Below the pieces are notes generated by a model. The model was not told the origin of the DNA. It did not search any database and worked only from the letters and a program-made list of their open reading frames with translations. A DNA stretch of 64,000 bases. Source: Bdellovibrio bacteriovorus. Its GTDB lineage: Bacteria; Bdellovibrionota; Bdellovibrionia; Bdellovibrionales; Bdellovibrionaceae. Made by a program: the position numbers and the translations under genes. Positions 34,343-43,382 of this stretch are shown one piece after another. The stretch's first letter is position 1; the number at the start of each line of letters is the position of its first letter. Location of the stretch: the NCBI RefSeq assembly GCF_025558485.1, contig NZ_CP102930.1, positions 3,100,001 to 3,164,000 on the forward strand. The letters run 5' to 3'.

Positions 34343-34920
34343 TCAGCAATTCTCCCTTGGATGCGGAAGTGTCCGCCAGTGGCCACATGCTGCGAAGTCG
34401 AACGCAAACGGCTTTTCAAGCGCACGCTGGCACCGGATTGATCCATACCTGTATCGACCGAAGTGCCGACCAGCATGTCCTGGCTGCGTGATGTGGACGG
34501 GGTGTAACGGATGCTGACTTCCTTGTAGAAGTAATGACCCGGGCGGGGTTGGGCCCGGAATTTCACTGTCAGTGTTTGTCCGGCAGAGATATTCATAGCA
34601 CTCCACGGTGCCTTTAGATTGGATAACTGAACCTGGAACTTTCCATTCTTACAAGAGGTGCCGGCAGAGTTGTCATAGGCGGAAGGCGACAGCCAAGTGG
34701 CGCCGCCATCCAGACTCATTTCGATGGAGTTCACATAGTGAGCGCAACGTGCTTGCAATGGCACGGACACCAGACTGGAGGTCACGATGGACTGGGGATT
34801 GAAGGTCAGATCATCCAATGCGCGCAAAACCTGCACTTCCGGTGTGCTGTCAGAGCACCCCGCAAGGGCAAGCCAGAGAAAACCTAAAATGGCGATTTTA
34901 CTCACGTACTTTATGCGCAT
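34339..34920 (-). CDS. Lipoprotein co-transcribed with the fibre gene
   Basis: The 193-residue product has a lipoprotein signal (ILGFLWLALAGCSDS; Cys lipidated). The rest is beta-rich with SIEMSLDGGATWLSPSAYDNS, a pattern seen in surface-protein beta-sandwich domains; I assign no family. Its stop overlaps the fibre start by four bases. An anchoring or assembly role for the fibre is a reasonable guess from coupling alone. Confidence 0.75.
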   Translation of the reverse strand: MRIKYVSKIAILGFLWLALAGCSDSTPEVQVLRALDDLTFNPQSIVTSSLVSVPLQARCAHYVNSIEMSLDGGATWLSPSAYDNSAGTSCKNGKFQVQLSNLKAPWSAMNISAGQTLTVKFRAQPRPGHYFYKEVSIRYTPSTSRSQDMLVGTSVDTGMDQSGASVRLKSRLRSTSQHVATGGHFRIQGRIAE

Positions 34921-34973
34921 GTTAATAAAATATCGGAATAATGAAGAGGGTTCTAAAGTCTCAAAGCGGGAAT

Positions 34974-35001
34974 AAAAAAAGGGTCCCGCTTAAAGGGACC
35001 C
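34974..35001 (-). terminator. Intrinsic terminator after the outer-membrane protein gene
   Basis: On the - strand GGGTCCC and GGGACCC form a 7-bp stem (34981-34987 and 34995-35001) with a 7-base loop, followed by T7. It ends the gene at 35040-35798 before the lipoprotein-fibre operon begins. Confidence 0.9.
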
Positions 35002-35039
35002 TCAGGTGTAGCGAGTACTGAATTAAGACGATTTTATTT

Positions 35040-35798
35040 CTAGAAGTTCATGGTGTAGCCGATCAGGCCCTGGACTCCGGACATTGTCGTCGCCAAGTCT
35101 TTGCCATCGCGCTCAACCTCAGAGTTGCCGCCGCACTGACTTACACCCGGAATATCGCTGGCGGCGGCACAGTTGCCTCCGGTGGTCAGGTTGCGTTCAA
35201 TAGGCATATAACGAAGATTACCTTCAACTGTCAGGCAGTGAGCTTCCGTGAAGCAGAAGTCCACACCGATCCCACCCATCGCACCAAAGGCACTGCCTTT
35301 GAAATCGAGGTTTTTGGTTCCGGCGGTGATTTCACCGTTCAGACTTCCATAGCCCAAGCCGGTCTGCATGTAGAACTTAATGAAAGAATTTTCCAATGCA
35401 TAGATACGGAAAATCGGGAAGACGGTGAAGCCTGTCAGCTTGTAGTCGTAGCTGCCGTCAGTCCCGCTGCCCTCTGTAGATTGAGTGAAATAAGACGGGC
35501 GGAAGACGAAGGCATACATGGTGCTGCTAAAGCGGTAGGACCAGTTTGCATAGAATTCCCAGGCACTGCCCAGATCCTTGGTGTCAGCAGCAGCGGCACT
35601 GGAACCAGCGGCATCAATCAAAGAGTTCATGTCGTTCTGTCCGGCAGACACCGTGGAGATACCAATACCCAGGGACATATCCCCGGAAAGGCTTGGGCCT
35701 CTGCTAAAACGTCTTTGTGCATTTGCATCCTGAACGGAGATAACGGACACGGCGACAATGGTGGACAAAAACAGTCCCACCTTATTCAAGGCTCTCAT
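35040..35798 (-). CDS. Outer-membrane beta-barrel protein
   Basis: The 252-residue protein has a signal peptide (cleavage near DANAQRRF) and alternating beta-strand pattern: FYANWSYRFSSTMYAFVFRPSYF, GFTVFPIFRIYAL, IKFYMQTGLGYGSL, GSAFGAMGGIGVDFCF. It ends with GLIGYTMNF, an aromatic C-terminal Phe as used by the BAM machinery. It fits OmpW/OprF-type 8-strand barrels (DUF-like beta-barrel). Two cysteine pairs (FCFTEAHC; NCAAASDIPGVSQC) may form loop disulphides. Function unknown. It is divergent from the Nudix gene. Confidence 0.8.
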   Translation of the reverse strand: MRALNKVGLFLSTIVAVSVISVQDANAQRRFSRGPSLSGDMSLGIGISTVSAGQNDMNSLIDAAGSSAAAADTKDLGSAWEFYANWSYRFSSTMYAFVFRPSYFTQSTEGSGTDGSYDYKLTGFTVFPIFRIYALENSFIKFYMQTGLGYGSLNGEITAGTKNLDFKGSAFGAMGGIGVDFCFTEAHCLTVEGNLRYMPIERNLTTGGNCAAASDIPGVSQCGGNSEVERDGKDLATTMSGVQGLIGYTMNF

Positions 35799-35995
35799 AG
35801 GATGATCCTCCTGATCTTACTAATAAAATTCATCTTACTAAACTGATTCTGGTACAGATATATTCTATACAAGACTCGTGTATTCAACAGCTATGAGCAA
35901 TGTCGATCATACACCTTTTGGACAAAGGACGGGACCTTCTTTCGTCCAGTCACTATTATTGAGACAACACTGTCCCCGTATGAGATTCTGGTCCC

Positions 35996-36544
35996 ATGAA
36001 GCATTTGGAAGAAAAGACTCTCTCGACAAGACAAATTTTTAAAGGACGTTATCTGAAGGTGGAACAGGACCAGGTGCAGGCGCCCGACGGCAGGACCTAT
36101 ACGCGTGAATACATTCTGCACCCCGGGGCGGCCATGATGATCCCTCTGCTGCCGAATGGAAATGTGGTGATGATTCATCAGTACCGTCATGCGGTGAAAC
36201 AGGTCTTTCTGGAATTTCCCGCAGGCAAACGCGATCATGGCGAGGAAACGCTGCTGACGGCAAAAAGGGAACTGTTGGAAGAAACCGGCTATGAAGCCAA
36301 AGAATGGAAGTTCCTGACCACAATTCATCCGGTGATCGGCTATTCCAACGAACATATTGATTTGTATCTGGCCAAGGATCTTGTGCTCTTGGAACAGCGC
36401 CTGGATCAGGGTGAATTTATTGAGGTTGTCGAAGTAAAACCGACGGATTTGATGCGTCTGGTTTTCGACGGAAAAGTCAGCGATGTGAAAACCCAGATCG
36501 GGGCTTTTTGGCTTGATAAATTCCTAAGAGGAGAGTGGAATTGA
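35996..36544 (+). CDS. Nudix hydrolase, ADP-ribose pyrophosphatase-like
   Basis: This 182-residue protein carries a complete Nudix box ([20 protein letters not shown] followed by TGY) that coordinates Mg2+ for cleaving nucleoside diphosphate-X bonds. The fold around it ([37 protein letters not shown]) matches the ADP-sugar pyrophosphatase (NudF/YjhB-like) subgroup. Substrate is therefore probably ADP-ribose or an ADP-sugar. acnA follows 19 bases after the stop and probably shares its transcript. Confidence 0.9.
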   Translation: MKHLEEKTLSTRQIFKGRYLKVEQDQVQAPDGRTYTREYILHPGAAMMIPLLPNGNVVMIHQYRHAVKQVFLEFPAGKRDHGEETLLTAKRELLEETGYEAKEWKFLTTIHPVIGYSNEHIDLYLAKDLVLLEQRLDQGEFIEVVEVKPTDLMRLVFDGKVSDVKTQIGAFWLDKFLRGEWN

Positions 36545-36563
36545 GAGGCGGAAGGAGCCTCTC

Positions 36564-39248
36564 ATGTTCATTCAATCCAAAGACAGTTTTAAGACAAAAT
36601 CCCAGCTTCAGGTCGGCTCGCAGAGCTACACAGTTTTCAATCCTCATAAAATTCAACATCCCAATCTTAAAAAAATTCCGGTGTCATTGAAGGTTCTTTT
36701 GGAAAACCTTCTGCGCCATGAAGACGGACTGCATGTCAGTAAAGAGGATATTGATTCTTTGTTAAGTTTAAGCAAAGAATCCCTGTCCCGCGAAATTTCA
36801 TTCTTCCCGGCGCGTGTTTTGATGCAGGATTTTACCGGTGTTCCTGCGGTGGTGGATCTTGCAGCCATGCGTGATGCCATGAAATCCTTGGGTGGCGATC
36901 CGAAAAAAATCAATCCGCTGGTGCCAGTGGATCTGGTTATTGATCACTCAGTAATGGTCGATTCTTTTGCGACACCAAAATCTTTTGATGAAAACGTCAA
37001 GATGGAGTTTGAACGTAATCACGAACGCTATGTTTTCCTTAAATGGGGACAGCAGGCATTCCAAAACTTCAAGGTGGTTCCGCCGGGAACAGGAATTTGC
37101 CATCAGGTGAATCTGGAATATCTGGGTAAAACAGTGTGGTCTGAAAATGGCCTGGATGGTCACACGGCTTTCCCGGACACGCTGGTGGGGACGGACAGTC
37201 ACACAACCATGATCAATGGTCTGGCAGTGCTGGGCTGGGGTGTCGGTGGTATCGAGGCCGAAGCTGTGATGCTGGGGCAGCCTTTAAGCATGTTGATTCC
37301 GGAAGTTGTAGGCTTCAAGCTTGAAGGCAAAATGAAAGAAGGCACAACCGCGACGGATCTGGTTCTGACCATCACGCAAATGCTTCGTAAAAAAGGTGTG
37401 GTTGGAAAATTTGTTGAATTCTATGGCCCGGGACTGGCATCCATGTCCTTGGCAGACCGTGCGACGATTGCCAATATGGCTCCGGAATACGGAGCGACCT
37501 GCGGATTCTTCCCGGTTGATGAACAGACGATCAAATACTTGAAACTTTCCGGACGTGATACGGCAACAATCGCCCTGGTTGAAGCCTATGCGAAGGAAGC
37601 GGGTTTGTGGCGTTCTGAAGAAGCTGAACAGCACTATCACTTCAACGACACTTTGCACTTGGACATGTCCACGGTCGAGCCTTCATTGGCCGGGCCGAAG
37701 CGTCCTCAGGATCGTGTGGTTCTGACCCAAGCGGCAGAGGATTTTTCCAAACAACTTATCACTGGCTTCCAGGTTCCGGCAGATAAAGCCACGAAGGCCG
37801 CATCTGCGGTGACTGTGGATTCCCAGGCTTATTCCCTGGGTCATGGGGATGTGGTGATTGCGGCGATCACAAGCTGTACCAACACCTCCAATCCATCCGT
37901 GATGATCGGGGCGGGACTTGTGGCGAAGAAGGCTGTGGAAAAAGGTTTGAAGGTCAAACCTTGGGTGAAGACGTCTTTGGCTCCGGGGTCACAGGTGGTG
38001 ACGGATTATCTGGAACGCTCCGGCTTGCAGCTGTATCTGGATCAGTTGGGCTTTAACCTTGTGGGTTATGGCTGTACAACGTGTATCGGAAACTCCGGTC
38101 CGCTGCAGGCTCCGATTGCTCACGCGGTGGAAAAGGGAAATCTGGTGGTGGCATCAGTTCTTTCCGGTAATAGAAACTTTGAAGGTCGTATCAATCCGCA
38201 CGTGAAGGCAAACTATCTGGCATCTCCGATGCTGGTGGTGGCGCATGCTTTGGCGGGTAATATGATGATTGATATTGCCAATGATTCTTTGGGGAAAGAC
38301 TCTGCGGGGAATCCGGTTTATTTGAAAGACATCTGGCCAAGCACTCAGGAAATTCAGGACACGATCAATAAGACTGTGGAAACCAAGATGTTCGATGTAC
38401 GCTACGGAAATGTTTTTGCCGGAACGGAAGACTGGCAGAAAATCAATACGACGGCTTCTCAGACATACTCCTGGGAAAAAAGCACGTACATCAAAAATCC
38501 CCCGTACTTTGAAGGCATGACCGGCAGCCCGGAAAAACTTCATGACGTGCAAGGCGCCAGAGCACTGGCGATTCTGGGGGACTCGATCACCACGGATCAT
38601 ATTTCTCCGGCGGGCAGTATCAAGAAGGATTCTCCGGCAGGGCGCTATCTGACGTCACATGGCGTACAACCGCATGATTTCAATTCTTACGGTTCACGTC
38701 GTGGTAATGACGAAGTGATGGTGCGTGGAACCTTTGCCAACATCCGCATTAAAAACGAAATGCTGGCGGGTGTGGAAGGCGGCATGACCAAGTATCTGCC
38801 AAACGATGAAACGCTGGCGATCTATGATGCTGCTGTAAAGTATCAGGCTGATGGCACACCGTTGGTTGTGGTTGCCGGAAAAGAATACGGCACAGGATCT
38901 TCCCGTGACTGGGCGGCAAAGGGGACTCGCCTGCTGGGAGTAAAAGCGGTCATTGCAGAAAGCTTTGAGCGCATTCATCGGTCCAATCTAATTGGGATGG
39001 GCGTTTTGCCATTGCAGTTCCATGCGGGCATGGATCGCAAGACCTTGCATCTGGATGGCACAGAGACCTTTGATATTCGTGGTATTGAAGCGGGGATGAA
39101 ACCTCAACAGGATCTGACTGTGACCATCCATCGTGCGGATGGCAGCCAGCAGGAAGTGAAAGTCCGTTCACGCATCGATACAGCCGTGGAGCTTGAGTAC
39201 TACAAAAATGGAGGCATCCTTCATTATGTTCTGCGCAAGCTGGCTTAA
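36564..39248 (+). CDS. acnA: Aconitate hydratase A
   Basis: Aconitase interconverts citrate and isocitrate in the TCA cycle in the cytoplasm. The 894-residue length and start ([22 protein letters not shown]) match the AcnA/IRP1 type. The 4Fe-4S cysteines are in [12 protein letters not shown] and [14 protein letters not shown]. The substrate loop [25 protein letters not shown] and C-terminal swivel domain ([15 protein letters not shown]) are present. It ends in a strong terminator. Confidence 0.97.
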   Translation: MFIQSKDSFKTKSQLQVGSQSYTVFNPHKIQHPNLKKIPVSLKVLLENLLRHEDGLHVSKEDIDSLLSLSKESLSREISFFPARVLMQDFTGVPAVVDLAAMRDAMKSLGGDPKKINPLVPVDLVIDHSVMVDSFATPKSFDENVKMEFERNHERYVFLKWGQQAFQNFKVVPPGTGICHQVNLEYLGKTVWSENGLDGHTAFPDTLVGTDSHTTMINGLAVLGWGVGGIEAEAVMLGQPLSMLIPEVVGFKLEGKMKEGTTATDLVLTITQMLRKKGVVGKFVEFYGPGLASMSLADRATIANMAPEYGATCGFFPVDEQTIKYLKLSGRDTATIALVEAYAKEAGLWRSEEAEQHYHFNDTLHLDMSTVEPSLAGPKRPQDRVVLTQAAEDFSKQLITGFQVPADKATKAASAVTVDSQAYSLGHGDVVIAAITSCTNTSNPSVMIGAGLVAKKAVEKGLKVKPWVKTSLAPGSQVVTDYLERSGLQLYLDQLGFNLVGYGCTTCIGNSGPLQAPIAHAVEKGNLVVASVLSGNRNFEGRINPHVKANYLASPMLVVAHALAGNMMIDIANDSLGKDSAGNPVYLKDIWPSTQEIQDTINKTVETKMFDVRYGNVFAGTEDWQKINTTASQTYSWEKSTYIKNPPYFEGMTGSPEKLHDVQGARALAILGDSITTDHISPAGSIKKDSPAGRYLTSHGVQPHDFNSYGSRRGNDEVMVRGTFANIRIKNEMLAGVEGGMTKYLPNDETLAIYDAAVKYQADGTPLVVVAGKEYGTGSSRDWAAKGTRLLGVKAVIAESFERIHRSNLIGMGVLPLQFHAGMDRKTLHLDGTETFDIRGIEAGMKPQQDLTVTIHRADGSQQEVKVRSRIDTAVELEYYKNGGILHYVLRKLA

Positions 39249-39294
39249 GGCGGGCAAAGAACTGTTGTCGAACTTATGGTCGAAATGACAATAC

Positions 39295-39317
39295 AGGGGG
39301 GTGGAGAGCCCCCCTTT
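39295..39317 (+). terminator. Intrinsic terminator after acnA
   Basis: GGGGGG (39296-39301) pairs with CCCCCC (39309-39314) across a 7-base loop, flanked by A on the 5' side and TTT on the 3' side. Confidence 0.8.
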
Positions 39318-39411
39318 CCTATTGAGAACCAACAGGTTGTCCGTCACTGTCTCAAAATGTGGCAAAGTATTTGCTGGGAAGACTTCGTTCTATAACAGAA
39401 ACGGAGTGTAT

Positions 39412-40218
39412 ATGAAGAACGTTCTTAAATACGGTGCGGTTGCAGCCGTAATGATCGTAAGCCAGACTGCTTCGGCCTCATTCTGGGGTAAGGTGAAAAA
39501 TAAGTTTAACGACTGTAAGTATTCCGATCAGGAATACAGCCAGACGTATTCTTATGAAAAAGCAGTCACACCTCGCTTGCCAGAATATCTTGGCGGCCAG
39601 GAGTTTTCAGAAAACGATTTCTATTCCAAACCATGGATGCGCGATTTCCGCTATGTGATCGTGATCAACAAGTCTGACAAGGGCAGAACAGCTCAGACCA
39701 TGCGTGTGTACGAGTATGGCCGTCAGATTATCAATTCCAAGGTTTCCACAGGCCGTGAAGGTCTGGAATTGAAACGTAAAAATCAGGTTTGTACGGGTGC
39801 TCCGGCGAAATCTTACTGGTCTCAGACACCGACAGGCTACTTCACGCCGAAGTTCCTTTCCAAAGACCACGTTTCCAGTTCCTGGGATTCTTCAATGCCA
39901 TTTGCGATCTTCTATGACGTGGATAACGGTTTGGCTTTGCATGAAGTTTACAGAAAATACACAGACTATCTGGGCAGCCGTGCTTCCGGTGGATGCACTC
40001 GTCAGGATGGTAAAACAGCAGAAGAGCTGTTTAAGCGTGTAGAGGCGACTGAAGGCGCCACCGTCCCAGAAATCAACCCGGATGGAACTCCGGTGCTGAA
40101 TGAAGACGGCAGCGTGAAATACATCAACAAGCAATATTGGACAAATCAAAGAACCGGCGAAGTTGTTAAGTTCAACACCTTCAGTGCTTTGATCATCGTT
40201 CAGGATGTTCGGGACTAA
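39412..40218 (+). CDS. Secreted L,D-transpeptidase (YkuD fold)
   Basis: The start at 39412 is chosen because GGAG precedes it and MKNVLKYGAVAAVMIVSQTASA is a signal peptide. The 268-residue enzyme has the YkuD pattern: YVIVINKSDKGRTAQTMRVYEYG, TPTGYFTPKFL, H177 in LALHEVYR, and S-G-G-C195-T-R with the catalytic Cys. Such enzymes make 3-3 cross-links, attach or exchange residues on peptidoglycan tetrapeptides in the periplasm. Predatory Bdellovibrio uses several to remodel its own and prey walls; whether this one does is unknown. A C-terminal insertion of Asp/Glu-rich residues follows the active site. Confidence 0.92.
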   Translation: MKNVLKYGAVAAVMIVSQTASASFWGKVKNKFNDCKYSDQEYSQTYSYEKAVTPRLPEYLGGQEFSENDFYSKPWMRDFRYVIVINKSDKGRTAQTMRVYEYGRQIINSKVSTGREGLELKRKNQVCTGAPAKSYWSQTPTGYFTPKFLSKDHVSSSWDSSMPFAIFYDVDNGLALHEVYRKYTDYLGSRASGGCTRQDGKTAEELFKRVEATEGATVPEINPDGTPVLNEDGSVKYINKQYWTNQRTGEVVKFNTFSALIIVQDVRD

Positions 40219-40230
40219 TTTTTAGTCCCG
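40210..40230. terminator. Hairpin containing both stop codons of convergent genes
   Basis: CGGGACTAA (40210-40218) and TTAGTCCCG (40222-40230) form a perfect 9-bp stem. The L,D-transpeptidase TAA and the oligopeptidase TAG (40215-40217) both lie inside it. The two coding regions overlap by four bases. Confidence 0.65.
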
Positions 40231-42308
40231 TTCACCATCAGTATAAACGCATATTCGGTGGCCGTTTCTTTCAAACTGTCGAAGCGGCCCGATGCTCCAC
40301 CATGACCGGATTCCATATCCGTCTTTAGCAGAATCATCGAAGTTCCCTTGTTATGCTCTCTTAATTTAGGCACCCATTTCGCCGGTTCCCAGTATTGAAC
40401 CTGAGAATCGTGGAAGCCTGTGGTCACCAGTACATTCGGATACGCCTGGTCTTTGACGTTGTCGTAAGGGGAATACTTGCGAATATATTCATAGTCCTCT
40501 TTGACATTCGGATTGCCCCATTGGTCGTATTCACTGGTGGTTAAAGGAATGCTGTCATCAAGCATTGTGGAAATCACATCCACGAATGGCACTTGGGCCA
40601 CCATGCCTTTGTAAAGATCCGGTCGCAGGTTCATCACCGCGCCCATCAGAAGACCTCCGGCACTGCCACCCATCGCAAAAGTATGTTCCGGTTTTGCGTA
40701 GCCATCTTTAACCAGAGCTTCCGTGACATCGATAAAGTCAAAGAAGGTGTTCATTTTATTGTGGGTGCGCCCCTGATCGTACCAGTGACGGCCCATTTCA
40801 GATCCCCCGCGGATGTGTGCTTTGGCGAAAACGAAACCACGATCCACCAGACTGAAAACAGAACTGCTGAACCACGGGTCCATGTTCGCGCCATAAGATC
40901 CATAGCCATAGACCAGCATGGAACCGGAAGAGTCCTTTTTGAAATCCTTTTTCATGATCAAAGACACCGGCACTTTGGTTCCGTCACGAACCGTCAGGAA
41001 CACACGCTCTGTTTTGTAAAGTTCCGGATTGTAGTTCGGAACTTCCTTGGTTTTTTTCAGAACCTGTTCTTTGGTTTTCACGTTCAGATCATACACAGAA
41101 TCCGGCAGACGCATGGATTCATAGTTATAGCGCAGCCATTCTGTATCATACTCGCGATTGTCACCCACTGAAGCCAGATAGCTGGGATCGGCAAAGGTGA
41201 GCTCGTAAGGGGCTTGTGCATTGCGATCTGCGATACGCACTTGAGTCAGGCCATTCTTGCGTTCGTCCAGAGCGATAAAGTTTTTAAAGACTGTAATCCC
41301 GTCTAGATAGACATCCGTGCGGTGAGGAATTAGTTCTTTCCAGTGCTTTTCGTCGGTGTGTGCCGGGTCTGCCACCATCAACTTATAGTTTGGAGCGTTC
41401 TTGTTGGAAATAATATAGAACTTATCGCCCCCGTCGGTGACGGAGTATTCGTGTGCCCGTTCACGGGGATTAAAGACCTTGAATTTTTCCATGGGTTTGT
41501 CCGCCGGAATAAATTGGATTTCCGTGGTCAGTGTGCTGTAAGAGCCAATGTAAATATACTTCTCTGACAGGGCCTTGTACACATACACACTGAAAGTGTC
41601 GTCCTTTTCGTGATAGATCAAATCCTTTTTGTGGGTTTTGATGTTGTAGCGATAGATCTTTTCTGTGCGCAGTGTTTCCGGATGCTGCTCAGAATAGAAA
41701 ATCGTTTCATTGTCATTGGCCCACGACAGGTTGCCAGTGACGTTTTCAATTTTCTCAGGCAGGGTTTTGCCGGTTTTAAGATCCTTGAAATAGATCGTAT
41801 AGAAGCGACGTCCGACGGTATCCACCGCATACGCCATGATTTCCTGATTTGGACTCATGCGCGGGCCGGTGGAGCTGAAATAGCTGTGCCCCTTGGCCAG
41901 TTCCGGAACATTGATTAGAACTTCTTCCGGTCCTTGTGGGCTGCCTTTGTAGCGGGTGTGCAGGGGATACTGCTGGCCCACTTCGTAGCGGGCGGAATAA
42001 TAGTATTCACCGTCTTTGGCAGGAACAAAGGATTCGTCTTCCTTTACGCGGCCTTTAAGCTCCTGAAAGATTTTTTCTTCCAGCTCTTTAGATGGTTTCA
42101 TCATGCTTTCGGTATAAGCATTTTCTTTTTTCAGATAGTCAACAACCTTGGGATTCTCACGTTCACGCAACCAGAAGTAATCATCCATACGGATGTCGCC
42201 GTGTTTGGAAAGTTGAGTGGTGATTTTTTCAGGTTTTGGATAATCAAGATAGTTTTTGTGCATGCAGGATACTCCCAGAAGAACAATAAGATAGACACTT
42301 CTTTTCAT
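40215..42308 (-). CDS. Oligopeptidase B-like S9 peptidase, predicted lipoprotein
   Basis: The 697-residue protein is a prolyl-oligopeptidase (S9A) family enzyme: N-terminal HGDIRMDDYFWLRERENP and a seven-blade propeller, C-terminal alpha/beta-hydrolase with GGSAGGLLMGAVMN (catalytic Ser), GFHDSQVQYWEPAKW (Asp) and ESGHGGASGRFD (His). These match oligopeptidase B (PtrB), which cuts after Lys/Arg in short peptides. Unlike the usual cytoplasmic enzyme, it starts MKRSVYLIVLLGVSCMHK with a lipobox-like Cys, implying a membrane-anchored periplasmic or surface location. That would suit digestion of prey peptides (inference). Confidence 0.9.
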   Translation of the reverse strand: MKRSVYLIVLLGVSCMHKNYLDYPKPEKITTQLSKHGDIRMDDYFWLRERENPKVVDYLKKENAYTESMMKPSKELEEKIFQELKGRVKEDESFVPAKDGEYYYSARYEVGQQYPLHTRYKGSPQGPEEVLINVPELAKGHSYFSSTGPRMSPNQEIMAYAVDTVGRRFYTIYFKDLKTGKTLPEKIENVTGNLSWANDNETIFYSEQHPETLRTEKIYRYNIKTHKKDLIYHEKDDTFSVYVYKALSEKYIYIGSYSTLTTEIQFIPADKPMEKFKVFNPRERAHEYSVTDGGDKFYIISNKNAPNYKLMVADPAHTDEKHWKELIPHRTDVYLDGITVFKNFIALDERKNGLTQVRIADRNAQAPYELTFADPSYLASVGDNREYDTEWLRYNYESMRLPDSVYDLNVKTKEQVLKKTKEVPNYNPELYKTERVFLTVRDGTKVPVSLIMKKDFKKDSSGSMLVYGYGSYGANMDPWFSSSVFSLVDRGFVFAKAHIRGGSEMGRHWYDQGRTHNKMNTFFDFIDVTEALVKDGYAKPEHTFAMGGSAGGLLMGAVMNLRPDLYKGMVAQVPFVDVISTMLDDSIPLTTSEYDQWGNPNVKEDYEYIRKYSPYDNVKDQAYPNVLVTTGFHDSQVQYWEPAKWVPKLREHNKGTSMILLKTDMESGHGGASGRFDSLKETATEYAFILMVNGTKN

Positions 42309-42367
42309 TCAGAAAAGCTATCATTGTCTTCCGGGAGTGGGAAGCATTTGCCGCTCAGGCAGGCAGC

Positions 42368-43309
42368 TTAAGGTCTAGCCTCTCCGGAAGGGGCTGGCCG
42401 GGATCTGCGCATGTCATCTTTGCCCGCGGCACGGTTGTATGCCTCCAGGAAAGTTGTTCGGGCAAATTCCTCGATACTGGTTGCCGTCGTGTTCTTTTTG
42501 TCGCGTTGGACCGTGCCGCTGATGGTACCGTTCCCCATGGCAGTGCCCATTTCGATCAGGGAATCCGCCCAGTCCTCGGTCAGGCCTGCGCCGATCAGGT
42601 AGTTGCGCATTTCAGCTGAGGGTACTTCGACATATTCCAGCTCCGGCTTGTTGATGGCTTTCCCCAGTGCTTTCATCACATCCAGGTGATTCAGCTCTCT
42701 TTCCCCCAGAAGGTATTCAATATTGTGCGATTTGAAATCCGGATTCATCAGCAAGAAAGCGGCGCGAGCGGCAATGTCCCGCGTGGCAATCATGGAAATC
42801 GGAACCTCTGCGGGAATGACACCAAAATAGCGATTCATGGAAAGGATGCTGGGAATTCCGCCCAGCAGGTTTTCCATGAAATAGGTGGGACGCAAATGAA
42901 CAATATCTGCGTGAGTAATGGCATTCAGGCGTTCTTCCTGATCGTGCAGTCCCAGAATAGGGCCGGTGCCGCTTTCAAGGTCCGCACCGATGCTGGAAAG
43001 ATTGACGACTTTTTTTACGCCAGCTTCTTCAATAGCTTCGGCGATCACTTCACCGAATTTGTTTTGATAGAAACGCACTTCTTTGGCAGCCATGTTTGGG
43101 GGAATCATCGTGAAGATGGCGGAACAATCGCGCATGCAGTCCATCAGGAAGCCGACCTCGTTAGCATCACCTTGTGCCAGCTCTGCGCCACGAAAAGCTT
43201 CTTTGTTGGGAAAATGACGGGCGACGCAGCGGACTTGTTGTTCGTTGGCCAGTAAATGTGCGGTGATTTTAGAGCCGATATTACCCGTGGCTCCCATAAC
43301 GAGAATCAT
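42368..43309 (-). CDS. NmrA-like NAD(P)-binding SDR protein
   Basis: The 313-residue protein starts ILVMGATGNIGSKITAHLL, the GxxGxxG Rossmann motif of the NmrA/atypical SDR group, with CMRDCSAIFTMIPP and HLRPTYFMENLL downstream. The catalytic Tyr-Lys pair of classical SDRs is absent, so it may be a redox-sensing regulator or a quinone-reductase-like enzyme. The ribosome site is buried in a hairpin immediately upstream (43310-43359), so expression could depend on RNA folding or termination. recN ends 74 bases upstream on the same strand. Confidence 0.85.
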   Translation of the reverse strand: MILVMGATGNIGSKITAHLLANEQQVRCVARHFPNKEAFRGAELAQGDANEVGFLMDCMRDCSAIFTMIPPNMAAKEVRFYQNKFGEVIAEAIEEAGVKKVVNLSSIGADLESGTGPILGLHDQEERLNAITHADIVHLRPTYFMENLLGGIPSILSMNRYFGVIPAEVPISMIATRDIAARAAFLLMNPDFKSHNIEYLLGERELNHLDVMKALGKAINKPELEYVEVPSAEMRNYLIGAGLTEDWADSLIEMGTAMGNGTISGTVQRDKKNTTATSIEEFARTTFLEAYNRAAGKDDMRRSRPAPSGEARP

Positions 43310-43359
43310 AAAAAAACCTCCTTGTTAGAAGCCCATGGTAACCGGGGGACAAGGAGGTT
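43310..43359 (-). promoter_or_regulatory. Terminator-like hairpin whose 3' arm is the ribosome site of the NmrA gene
   Basis: On the - strand AACCTCCTTGT (43359-43349) pairs perfectly with ACAAGGAGGTT (43325-43315), an 11-bp stem with a 23-base loop. Seven T residues follow and then the ATG at 43309. The 3' arm includes AAGGAGG, so the stem hides the ribosome site, and stem plus U7 is also a good intrinsic terminator for recN. Either folding state would decide NmrA expression. Confidence 0.75.
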
Positions 43360-43382
43360 CTTAACTTACAATTTGGAAAAAA

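Noticed and set aside
35238..35846. 202-residue frame opposite the outer-membrane protein
   Set aside because: The - strand frame has a signal peptide, beta strands and terminator; this one has none.
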